Positions 41,178 to 48,032 of a stretch of 48,032 nucleotides of DNA are shown piece after piece. Each line of letters starts with the position of its first letter. The stretch's first letter is position 1. The translations under genes and the position numbers were made by a program. The stretch spans positions 1 to 48,032 of the forward strand of contig JAFZWQ010000046.1 in the NCBI GenBank assembly GCA_017617235.1. The letters run 5' to 3'. The notes beneath the pieces are model-generated. The model did not search any database. It was given only the letters and a program-made list of their open reading frames with translations, and was not told the DNA's origin. Source of the stretch: Bacteroidaceae bacterium. Lineage in GTDB: Bacteria > Bacteroidota > Bacteroidia > Bacteroidales > Bacteroidaceae.

Positions 41178-42635
41178 ATGAATAAAAAATATCTGACAGG
41201 ACTATTTGCCCTTTGCCTTTTGCCTTTTGCACTTTGTAAAGCACAGGTTGGTGCCCCCTATATCCACGACCCATCCACCATTGCCGAATGCGACGGCAAG
41301 TACTACACCTTCGGGACTGGCGGTGGCGGACTCATTAGCGACGACGGCTGGTCGTGGCACAGCGGCGCAGAACGTCCCGGTGGCGGTGCTGCTCCCGATG
41401 TCTTGAAAATCGGCGACCGCTACCTCGTCATCTATGGTGCCACGGGAGGCGGACTGGGAGGCGGACACAACGGACGCATCCTGACGATGTGGAACAAGAC
41501 CCTCGACCCCAAATCACCCGACTTCAAATATACCGATGCTGTGGAGGTATGCGCAAGCGACGGCATGGAGGATCAGGATGCCATAGACCCCGGCATGCTG
41601 CTCGACCCCACCACAGGACGCCTGTGGGTAAGCTACGGCACGTATTTCGGCACCATCCGACTCATAGAACTCGACCCCACGACGGGATTCCGCGTAAAGG
41701 GTAATCAGGAAAAGAACATTGCCATAGACTGCGAGGCTACGGACCTCATCTGGCGCGATGGCTGGTACTATCTGCTGGGCACACACGGCACCTGCTGCGA
41801 CGGGGTGAACTCGACATACAACATCGTGGTGGGCCGTTCCCGCAGTGTGGAAGGTCCCTATCTCGACAATGTGGGCCGCGATATGTACCACGGAGGCGGT
41901 AAGATGGTGATTGCTGCCGGCGACCGCGTATGTGGTCCTGGACATTTCGGACGTACCATCATCGACGAGGGTGTAGAGATTATGTCGTGCCACTACGAAG
42001 CCGACTTCGAGCGCAGTGGACGCAGCGTGCTCGGCATCCGTCCGCTGTTGTGGAAGAACGGATGGCCCGTGGCAGGCGAACGTTTCAAGGGCGGCACTTT
42101 CGAGATTGAATCCGAACGTCGCGGCTATGCGCTGGAACTTACCGTTGACTTCGTGCGCATCCAGCAGGAACGCGAACGTTTCTGGCAGATGGACCTGTCG
42201 AAACCTCTGGTATCCATCCCCGACCAGAAGCTTGAGGATGTTGTAGGTACCTGGCCGCAGGGCAACATTCCCCTACGCTGTGGCGACTACATGTTCCGTC
42301 CCCACCAGCGATGGACAATCACACCTGTGGACGAGGCAGGCGGCTACCTGTCGAACCCCTACTTCAAAATCACCATTGCCGGCACAGAACGTGCACTGGC
42401 AGCTACCGCCGATAAGGAACTGACGACGGTTCCGCAGTTTACGGGAGCCGAGGAACAGCTGTGGCGCATCGAACAACTGACGGACGGCACCTTCCGCATC
42501 ATGCCGAAGCACGTGCCGGGCATCGAGGGCACGAACACCCGTCTGTGCCTGTATTCAGCTGCCGACAGCACACCCACTCTGGCAGAATACGACTTCCAGA
42601 GCGACAATGCGAAGTGGAACCTCCGCAATCACTAA
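41178..42635 (+). CDS. Secreted GH43 arabinanase-like enzyme with ricin-type C-terminal domain
   Basis: GH43 protein of 485 residues, probably acting on arabinan or arabinose side chains. A signal peptide ends at CKAQ (1-23). The acids are Asp31 (IHDPSTI), Asp137 (AIDPGM) and Glu186 (CEATDLIW). From about residue 365 to the end, segments such as RPHQRWTI, EEQLWRIEQLTDGTFRIMP and AKWNLR have the QxW-type pattern of a beta-trefoil lectin domain. The hydrophobic core of the signal peptide (LFALCLLPFALC) is encoded by an exact 7-bp repeat at 41205-41236. Its stop interlocks with the guanine deaminase stop on the other strand. Confidence 0.88.
   Translation: MNKKYLTGLFALCLLPFALCKAQVGAPYIHDPSTIAECDGKYYTFGTGGGGLISDDGWSWHSGAERPGGGAAPDVLKIGDRYLVIYGATGGGLGGGHNGRILTMWNKTLDPKSPDFKYTDAVEVCASDGMEDQDAIDPGMLLDPTTGRLWVSYGTYFGTIRLIELDPTTGFRVKGNQEKNIAIDCEATDLIWRDGWYYLLGTHGTCCDGVNSTYNIVVGRSRSVEGPYLDNVGRDMYHGGGKMVIAAGDRVCGPGHFGRTIIDEGVEIMSCHYEADFERSGRSVLGIRPLLWKNGWPVAGERFKGGTFEIESERRGYALELTVDFVRIQQERERFWQMDLSKPLVSIPDQKLEDVVGTWPQGNIPLRCGDYMFRPHQRWTITPVDEAGGYLSNPYFKITIAGTERALAATADKELTTVPQFTGAEEQLWRIEQLTDGTFRIMPKHVPGIEGTNTRLCLYSAADSTPTLAEYDFQSDNAKWNLRNH
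41205..41236. repeat. 7-bp tandem array inside a signal peptide (TTTGCCT)
   Basis: TTTGCCC, TTTGCCT, TTTGCCT, TTTGCAC and TTTG in a row. It is the same unit as 1421-1448. The three-frame cycling of a 7-bp repeat yields the hydrophobic LFALCLLPFALC. Confidence 0.9.
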
Positions 42636-43894
42636 GCTAAATGAATCTCCCTGCCCCGACAGAATCGACGGACAATCTGACGGTCGTCTCCCAAGTAGAT
42701 GAACCGTTCCAGACGTTCCGCAAGCGAGTAATTGTCGTGGTTCAGGTCGTGGTCGTCGATGACCAGCGCATCGAACTCGTAACCGGGTTCGAAACTTCCC
42801 ACCTGTCCGAAGAACGAGCCAGCCGACTTGGTAGCCAGCCAGAAGGCCTCGGAAAGAGTGAGGAAGGGTTTCGAATGGTCGCGCTGGAAATGCATCTTGC
42901 TCACCTGGATGGCATAGACCATGGTGCGGAACAGGCTCAGGCTGTGTCCGGCACTGATGTCGCTGCCCAGTCCCACGCGGATGCCCTTTTCCAGGAAGGT
43001 ACGTATGGGTGCCATTCCCGACGAGAGGTTCAGGTTCGATGTGGGGCAATGTGCCACCATCACACCGTTGCGCTGCATCAATTCCAGTTCCTCGCCATCC
43101 GTCCACACACAGTGCGCCATGATGGTGGGTGTCTGTCCGAACAGCCCGTAGCGGTTATAGGCATCGCCATACGAACGGCTCTCGGGTTCCAGTTCTCGCA
43201 CCCAGGCTATTTCGCCCGTATTCTCCGACAGGTGCGACTGCACGGGCAATCCGTATCTCTGGGCCATCTGTCCACACATACGCAACATGTCCGGCGTGCA
43301 GGAAGGCACAAAGCGAGGTGTAACGATGGGGCGCACCAGAGCGTCCTTGTCGGCAAACTCACTGACCAGCGCCTCTATCCCGCTGGCGGCATCCTCCACC
43401 GATTCGCACAGGGCTTCGGGACAGTTGCGGTTCATGTTCACCTTGCCCACCCAGGCACCCATGCCGGCTTCCTGGAACAGACGCATCAGCAGACGGGTGC
43501 TCTCGAGATGCACAGTGGCAAAGCACACGGCACGCATGGTTCCCTGTCGCCACAGGTCGTACACGAAACGCCGGTACATGCGCTCGGCATAGGCGGTGTC
43601 GGCAAACTTCGACTCCTCGGGGAAGGTGTAGTTGTCCAACCAGGGCAACAGTTCCAAATCCATGGCCAGTCCCAGGTTCCTGTACTGCGGGGCATGCACG
43701 TGCATGTCGTTCATGGCAGGAATCAGCAGACAGTCGCCAAAGTCGGTAACATCGGCCTCCGTGGCTCCCAGTTGCGCCAGGTTGCTGGCAACGGCCTGCA
43801 CACGTCCGTTCTCGACGGCAATGTATCCGTTCTCCATCACCTCGAACCTACTGCGTTCGGGGGTAAAAATCAGGTGTGCTTTATAGATTTTCAT
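42632..43894 (-). CDS. guaD: Guanine deaminase (amidohydrolase family)
   Basis: Zinc hydrolase of 420 residues converting guanine to xanthine plus ammonia. Diagnostic motifs: MHVHAPQYRNLG (metal His pair plus the guanine-binding loop), SHLSENTGEI, MAHCVWT and GSDISAGHSLS, in the order and spacing of the family. The start is taken as ATG 43894 (MKIYKAHLIF); ATG 43906 (MKDTMKIYK) is an alternative. A TACCTTTG promoter at 43920-43927 would give a leader of about 10-22 nt. It sits between glycosidase genes, with no other purine gene nearby. The two stop codons of this gene and the GH43 gene share four bases. Confidence 0.94.
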   Translation of the reverse strand: MKIYKAHLIFTPERSRFEVMENGYIAVENGRVQAVASNLAQLGATEADVTDFGDCLLIPAMNDMHVHAPQYRNLGLAMDLELLPWLDNYTFPEESKFADTAYAERMYRRFVYDLWRQGTMRAVCFATVHLESTRLLMRLFQEAGMGAWVGKVNMNRNCPEALCESVEDAASGIEALVSEFADKDALVRPIVTPRFVPSCTPDMLRMCGQMAQRYGLPVQSHLSENTGEIAWVRELEPESRSYGDAYNRYGLFGQTPTIMAHCVWTDGEELELMQRNGVMVAHCPTSNLNLSSGMAPIRTFLEKGIRVGLGSDISAGHSLSLFRTMVYAIQVSKMHFQRDHSKPFLTLSEAFWLATKSAGSFFGQVGSFEPGYEFDALVIDDHDLNHDNYSLAERLERFIYLGDDRQIVRRFCRGREIHLA

Positions 43895-43919
43895 CGTGTC
43901 TTTCATACAATTACAGAAA

Positions 43920-43927
43920 CAAAGGTA
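43920..43927 (-). promoter_or_regulatory. Promoter -7 element of guanine deaminase
   Basis: TACCTTTG on the minus strand fits TAnnTTTG. It is back to back with the kinase promoter at 43981-43988. Confidence 0.5.
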
Positions 43928-43980
43928 AGGCAAAGCACGCGAAATGCCAAATATAATTTCACTTTTTAACCATAAAATTG

Positions 43981-43988
43981 TATCTTTG
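43981..43988 (+). promoter_or_regulatory. Promoter -7 element of the kinase-GH31 unit
   Basis: TATCTTTG lies 28 bp before the kinase ATG at 44017. The -33 position is A/T-rich without a clear TTTG. Confidence 0.55.
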
Positions 43989-44016
43989 TACACGTAAATG
44001 CCAAATAGACAACGAA

Positions 44017-44841
44017 ATGACCTACCTTATAGCCGATAGTGGCAGCACAAAAACCTCGTGGGTACTGACCGACGGCACCACGCGTCAGGAGTTCGAGACG
44101 CAGGGCATAAATCCCGTGCGCGACAGCGAGGAAACCATCGAGACCCTACTCCAAACAGTCAATACCCCTTCCCAATCTATCCATTTCTACGGTGCTGGCT
44201 GCATACAGCCGTATGCCGATGTGGTGCGCCGTGTGCTGGAACGTCGTTTCCCCGATGCCGAGGTGCACGTCGACAGCGACCTGCTGGGTGCGGCACATGC
44301 CCTGTGCGGACACGCCGAAGGCATTGCCTGCATACTGGGCACGGGCAGCAATTCGTGCCTCTACGACGGACGACAGATGGTGCAAAACGTGTCGCCGCTG
44401 GGATGGATTCTGGGCGATGAGGGCAGCGGTGCCGTGTTGGGCCGAATGCTGGTAGGCAACATCCTGAAGGAACAGTTCTCCCCCGCCCTGTGCCAGGCCT
44501 TTGCCGAGGAAACGGGACTCACGCGTGCGGACATAATAAATAAGGTATATCGCGAACCCATGCCCAACCGCTTTCTGGCCTCGCTGGTACCCTTCCTGGG
44601 GCGGCATCGCGAAGAGGCGGAGGTGCACAGCTTCCTGGTTGAGGAATTCCGCAGGTTCCTGCGTCGCAACGTGGCACACTACCGTCGTCCCGACCTGCCC
44701 GTATCCTTCGTGGGCGGCATAGCCTGGTCCTACAGCCAGGAATTGCGCGAAGCCCTGGAACAGGAGGGAATGGTGGCCGGCACCATCCTGAAACGCCCCA
44801 TCGACGGCATGGTGGATTATCTGCTAACATCAAAACCATAA
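44017..44841 (+). CDS. BadF/BadG/BcrA/BcrD-type ATPase (probable N-acetylglucosamine kinase)
   Basis: Cytoplasmic ASKHA-fold ATPase of 274 residues. The phosphate-1 motif is IADSGSTKTSWVL (4-16). ILGTGSNSCLYDG near residue 105 and GWILGDEGSGAVLG near 127 match the sugar-kinase branch, and VSFVGGIAWSY near 231 is the adenosine motif. The length is that of single-domain GlcNAc kinases rather than of benzoyl-CoA reductase activators. The start ATG 44017 places MTYLIADSG at the N-terminus. GH31 follows after 9 bp, so the kinase may act on a sugar released or imported with it. Substrate is uncertain. Confidence 0.85.
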   Translation: MTYLIADSGSTKTSWVLTDGTTRQEFETQGINPVRDSEETIETLLQTVNTPSQSIHFYGAGCIQPYADVVRRVLERRFPDAEVHVDSDLLGAAHALCGHAEGIACILGTGSNSCLYDGRQMVQNVSPLGWILGDEGSGAVLGRMLVGNILKEQFSPALCQAFAEETGLTRADIINKVYREPMPNRFLASLVPFLGRHREEAEVHSFLVEEFRRFLRRNVAHYRRPDLPVSFVGGIAWSYSQELREALEQEGMVAGTILKRPIDGMVDYLLTSKP

Positions 44842-44850
44842 TATTACCGT

Positions 44851-47211
44851 ATGAAACGAATTCTTAGCTTACTGGTGCTCGTGGGCCTGTGTGTGGCCGG
44901 GCGGGCCGAGACAAAAAACATCGATGTGAAGACCAACGGTGGGGAAACCCGCGTCACGTTTATGTCGCCATCGATAGTTCGCGTACAGCACGGAAAGGCG
45001 CTGGACCAGAAGGGTCAGGAGAGTATGGTGGTGACCATGCAGCCCCAGGCCAACGTGAAACTGACGGTGAAGGACGCTGCCAACCAGGTTACCGCAAGCA
45101 GCCCGGCACTGACGGTGGTCATCAGCAAACAGGACGGCCAGGTGCAGTTCCTGTCGAAGGGTCAGAACCTGCTGAAGGAGAAAGCCACCCATCTGCAGCC
45201 CCGACTGGCACAGATCTACACCCTGGACAAGGACGAAGCCATCTACGGACTGGGTGCGCTGCAGGACGGCAAACTGAACCGTCGTGGCACAGACCGCAAG
45301 ATGATGGAGCAGTCGAACCTCGAGGACTATCAGTATGTCATTCAGTCCATCAAGGGCTGGGGCATCTATTGGGACAACTACAGCCGTGCCAACTTCGTGG
45401 ATAATCTGGAGGGCATGACCTTTAGTCCCGAAACGGGCGACCGTCTGGACTATTACTTCATGTACGGCGAAACGGCCGATGGTGTGAACCGACTGATGCG
45501 CCAGCTGTCGGGCCAGGTGCCCATGTTCCCGCTGTGGACCTTCGGCTACTGGCAGTGTCGCGAACGCTACAAATCCAGCCGCGAGTTGCTCGAGGTGGTG
45601 GACTGGCATCGCCAGAACGGTGTGCCCCTGGACGGCATCATTCAGGACTGGCAATACTGGGGTTCGAACTACCTGTGGAACGCCATGGACTTCCTGAACG
45701 AGGAATTTGCCGACGGCAAGCGCATGGTGGACCGCGTGCACGAACAGAACGCACACCTCATGATTAGCATCTGGGCCAGCTTCGGTCCCATGACCAAACA
45801 ATACAAGGAACTGAACGAAAAGGGTCTGCTCTTCGACTTCTCGACATGGCCCACCAGCGGTTCAGGCATCTGGCCCCCGAAGATGGACTATCCCAGCGGT
45901 GTGCGTGTCTATGACCCCTACAGCCAGGAGGCTCGCGACATCTATTGGAAATACCTGCGCAAACTGTACGACTACGGGTGCGACGCGTGGTGGATGGACA
46001 GCACCGACCCCGACTACAACAACCCGAAGGACGAGGACTACAACCGTCCCGTGGGCCAGTCGCCCTCGCTGGGCATTCCCGCCCAGGGCACGTGGCGCAG
46101 TCATCGCAACGCCTTCCCCCTGGCCACGGTGAAGGGTGTTTACAACAGTCAGCGCCAAATCGACAACGACAAGCGTGTGTTCATCATGACACGCTCGGCC
46201 TTCGCCGGTCAGCAACACTACGGCAGCGGCCTGTGGAGCGGCGACATCACCTCGTCGTGGGACGTGCTGCGCAAACAAATCCCCCTCTGCCTGAACTACA
46301 CCATGACGGGCTGCCCCAACATCAATACCGACATCGGCGGCTTCTTCTGCGGACGCTATGGCGGCCAGAATGCACCTCGCAATCCCAACTACAAGGAACT
46401 CTACGTGCGCTGGCTGCAATTCGGCATGTTCTGCCCCGTATTCCGCAGTCACGGTGCCGATGCTCCGCGCGAAATCTACCAGTTCGGCAAGAAGGGTGAA
46501 CCCGCCTTCGACGCCATCGAGCAGACCATCCGCCTGCGCTACCAGCTCCTGCCCTACATCTACAGCACCGCCTGGAGCGTAACCAACCAGGGCGACAGCT
46601 ACATGCGCGCACTCATCTACGACTTCCCCAAGGACCGCCGCACATGGAACCTCAGCGACGAATTCCTCTTCGGCCGCTCGCTGCTCGCACTGCCCGTAAC
46701 CCGTCCGCAATACACCAACGAGGAAACCCGTGCCGTCGAGAACGTCGACTTCCTGGCACCGAAGGAAATCACCAAATACCTGCCCCAGGGCACCGACTGG
46801 TACGATTTCTACACCGAACGCCGCTATACGGGCGGACAGGACGTCATGCTGCCCACCACCCTGGCCCAGGCACCCATGATGGTACGTGCCGGCTCCATCC
46901 TGCCCCTGGCACCCGTCATGCAGTATGCAGCCCAGAGCCAGTGGGACCAGCTCGACATCGTCGTCTATCCTGGTGCTAACGGCACCTTCGAGCTCTACGA
47001 AGACGAGGGCGACAGCTACCGCTACGAACAAGGCGCCTACAGCACCATCCAGTTCGCTTGGAACGACAAGAAAGGCGAGCTCACGATTGCACGTCGCCAG
47101 GGCCAGTTCCCCGGCATGCTCGCCCAGCGCACCTTCCGCGTCCGCATGGCAGGAAGCCAACAGGCAAAGACCGTCACCTACAACGGCACCGCCCAGCGCA
47201 TCAAGCTCTAA
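44851..47211 (+). CDS. Secreted GH31 alpha-glucosidase/alpha-xylosidase
   Basis: Exported family 31 glycosidase of 786 residues with a signal peptide ending near GRAE (1-19). An N-terminal beta domain runs to about 225. The barrel holds GYWQCRERYKS, Asp383 as nucleophile (CDAWWMDSTDPD) and Asp465 as acid/base (GLWSGDITSSW). C-terminal beta domains follow (LPQGTDWYDFYTERRYTGG; IVVYPGANGTFELYEDEGDS), the last typical of the DUF5110 region. It has no PA14 insert, unlike the GH31 at 20947. Activity on alpha-xylosides or alpha-glucosides cannot be separated by eye. It is co-directional with the kinase and ends in a clear terminator. Confidence 0.93.
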   Translation: MKRILSLLVLVGLCVAGRAETKNIDVKTNGGETRVTFMSPSIVRVQHGKALDQKGQESMVVTMQPQANVKLTVKDAANQVTASSPALTVVISKQDGQVQFLSKGQNLLKEKATHLQPRLAQIYTLDKDEAIYGLGALQDGKLNRRGTDRKMMEQSNLEDYQYVIQSIKGWGIYWDNYSRANFVDNLEGMTFSPETGDRLDYYFMYGETADGVNRLMRQLSGQVPMFPLWTFGYWQCRERYKSSRELLEVVDWHRQNGVPLDGIIQDWQYWGSNYLWNAMDFLNEEFADGKRMVDRVHEQNAHLMISIWASFGPMTKQYKELNEKGLLFDFSTWPTSGSGIWPPKMDYPSGVRVYDPYSQEARDIYWKYLRKLYDYGCDAWWMDSTDPDYNNPKDEDYNRPVGQSPSLGIPAQGTWRSHRNAFPLATVKGVYNSQRQIDNDKRVFIMTRSAFAGQQHYGSGLWSGDITSSWDVLRKQIPLCLNYTMTGCPNINTDIGGFFCGRYGGQNAPRNPNYKELYVRWLQFGMFCPVFRSHGADAPREIYQFGKKGEPAFDAIEQTIRLRYQLLPYIYSTAWSVTNQGDSYMRALIYDFPKDRRTWNLSDEFLFGRSLLALPVTRPQYTNEETRAVENVDFLAPKEITKYLPQGTDWYDFYTERRYTGGQDVMLPTTLAQAPMMVRAGSILPLAPVMQYAAQSQWDQLDIVVYPGANGTFELYEDEGDSYRYEQGAYSTIQFAWNDKKGELTIARRQGQFPGMLAQRTFRVRMAGSQQAKTVTYNGTAQRIKL

Positions 47212-47237
47212 CCCCTCCCTAACCCCACACACACGCA

Positions 47238-47273
47238 AATCCCACGGCCTGGTTTTATCCAAGTCGTGGGATT
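47238..47273 (+). terminator. Terminator after the GH31 gene
   Basis: AATCCCACG (47238-47246) pairs perfectly with 47265-47273, with an inner CTTGG/CCAGG-type pairing, and is followed by CTCTTTC. It lies 27 bp past the stop. Confidence 0.75.
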
Positions 47274-47282
47274 CTCTTTCAC

Positions 47283-47327
47283 ATAGGGATCATAAGGCTT
47301 ATATGGCCTATATGCCCCATTGGCCGG
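47283..47327. repeat. 9-bp tandem array (ATATGGCCT family)
   Basis: Five units: ATAGGGATC, ATAAGGCTT, ATATGGCCT, ATATGCCCC and ATTGGCCGG. It lies between the GH31 terminator and the end of the HU-related gene. Confidence 0.75.
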
Positions 47328-47333
47328 GGGGGC

Positions 47334-47861
47334 TTACTCGGTCTGCCCGTTGTCGTCGCCACCCTCGTCGTCACCTTCGCCACCGGTGACCAGAGCCTCC
47401 TTGGCAGCCTTCTTCGCCTTAGCCTGCTCCTCGCGCGTCATCACGTACTCGAAGTCGTTCTCGCTGTTCAGGAACGTGTGCACCTCGTCGTCCACATCGC
47501 CACGCAGGTTGATGCGCGTGAAGTGCACGTTGGGGTTGAAGTCCTCGACATCGTCCACCGCCTGCGACTTTGCAGTCACATACAGGCGCATCAGACCCTC
47601 GAAGTTCACACTGTAGCCCTGCTTCAGCAACTCTCTGGTGCACTCCACCATGTCCGAGAGGACACCCTGCAGCGTTCCCACCGAGAACGAGCTGCCGTGC
47701 TCGCGGATGTGCTGAGCCAACGTCCTGAGGCCGATGGTCTCGCGCTGCTGAATGCTACCATAGATTTTCTTCTCCGAGTTCTTGTCGCCCGGAATGCTTG
47801 GATGAAGCGCCAAGCTGTAAGGCATGCTGCCAATCACATTGTTTCCCATATTCTTTGACAT
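47334..47861 (-). CDS. HU-related DNA-binding protein with acidic tail
   Basis: Protein of 175 residues that resembles the HU-like family widespread in Bacteroidales (about 120-180 residues, longer than true HU). An N-terminal strand (SMPYSLALHPSIPGDKNSEKKIYG) is followed by the HU-type helices (LRTLAQHIREHGSSFSVGTLQGVLSDMVECTRELL) and GYSVNFEGLMRLYVTAKS. From about residue 130 there is a charged linker (EEQAKAKKAAKEAL), and the end is Gly/Asp/Glu-rich. The HU DNA-binding arm is not conserved, so its DNA contacts may differ. It has a consensus promoter and a 115-nt leader containing a C-rich hairpin repeat. Confidence 0.88.
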   Translation of the reverse strand: MSKNMGNNVIGSMPYSLALHPSIPGDKNSEKKIYGSIQQRETIGLRTLAQHIREHGSSFSVGTLQGVLSDMVECTRELLKQGYSVNFEGLMRLYVTAKSQAVDDVEDFNPNVHFTRINLRGDVDDEVHTFLNSENDFEYVMTREEQAKAKKAAKEALVTGGEGDDEGGDDNGQTE

Positions 47862-47866
47862 TTTAG

Positions 47867-47900
47867 GGAACCCCTCTCCAACCTCCCCCGAGGGGGGAGA
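47867..47900. repeat. C-rich hairpin repeat, copy 3
   Basis: ACCCCTCTCCAACC followed by a CTCCCCCGAGGGGGGAG palindrome. It matches the pair at 7919-8059 and here lies in the leader of the HU-related gene, just upstream of its start codon. Confidence 0.6.
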
Positions 47901-47978
47901 CCTTCGATGAGGTTGAATTAATAAATAAGATAATGAACACTCTTGAGAACCGGGTCTTTCACCTCCCTTATCTCACTA

Positions 47979-48010
47979 CAAATTTACAAAATAATTTCCA
48001 CATACACAAA
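47979..48010 (-). promoter_or_regulatory. Promoter of the HU-related gene
   Basis: On the minus strand TTTG (48007-48010), exactly 20 bp, then TAAATTTG (47979-47986). This is a full consensus match with a predicted leader of about 115 nt. Confidence 0.7.
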
Positions 48011-48032
48011 TATTTCACCACATTTTATTCAA

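Noticed and set aside
42641-43969. Long plus-strand open frame opposite guanine deaminase
   Set aside because: Antisense shadow with no start signal and no recognisable protein motif; the minus-strand frame has all guanine deaminase motifs.
45862-47262. 466-codon minus-strand open frame opposite the GH31 gene
   Set aside because: Antisense shadow with low-complexity Val/Ala/Gly-rich translation; it also runs through the GH31 terminator.

Overview
The window looks like chromosomal DNA of a Prevotella-like member of the Bacteroidales. Three things point there. Promoters follow the Bacteroidetes pattern (TTTG, about 19-20 bp, TAnnTTTG) and most genes lack a Shine-Dalgarno sequence. The gene content is typical: RseC-Rnf complex, rubredoxin-first rubrerythrin, S16 with a long tail, secreted GH31/GH43/GH78 glycosidases, and a protein with a type IX-like C-terminal domain. 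Intergenic DNA is full of short-period repeats. No phage, plasmid, integrase, transposase, CRISPR array, rRNA or toxin-antitoxin pair is visible.

Layout. 1-537: noncoding repeats, then rubrerythrin (-). 1277-6064: tRNA-Gly(CCC), NAD synthetase, HU protein and an aldose 1-epimerase-like gene (+), meeting rarA (-). 6120-13750: one leftward run that reads rseC-rnfB-rnfC-rnfD-rnfG-rnfE-rnfA-galE-BI-1. This is an ion-pumping ferredoxin:NAD+ oxidoreductase operon with duplicated hairpin repeats in its last two internal gaps. 13846-20943: CPBP protease (+), rpsP and rmuC (-), a BaiN-like flavoprotein, then thiE-like/prs/sdaA (+). 20947-23142: secreted GH31 with a PA14-type insert (-). 23143-23820: a gene-free regulatory and repeat region. 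23821-32604: a seven-gene rightward unit (DUF1846, S9 peptidase lipoprotein, MFSD1-like transporter, polyprenol-phosphate mannose synthase, dihydroorotase, stand-alone MetH reactivation domain, PlsC). 32608-34385: FMN-binding protein plus Tat-exported Fe-S aldo/keto reductase (-). 34532-47211: polysaccharide region with GH78, two GH43 and GH31, also holding a calpain-like secreted protease with a small partner, guanine deaminase and a BadF-type sugar kinase. 47334-47861: HU-related protein (-).

How the genes may work together. Rnf couples reduced ferredoxin and NAD+ to ion export, while NadE and sdaA feed NAD+ and pyruvate metabolism. The S9 peptidase and MFSD1-like carrier suggest dipeptide scavenging. 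The glycosidases suggest side-chain trimming of pectin, arabinan and xyloglucan, although no SusC/SusD pair or sensor lies in the window.

The most unusual signals are these: (1) more than a dozen tandem arrays with an exact 7-bp period, often on stop codons and sometimes inside genes; (2) a second family with 9-bp period just downstream of genes; (3) a 148-bp nested palindrome with iteron-like arms at 23271-23418; (4) a calpain-like protease overlapping a small secreted partner gene; (5) the peptidase/MFSD1-like pair. All function calls come from reading motifs in the translated sequence; no database search was run.
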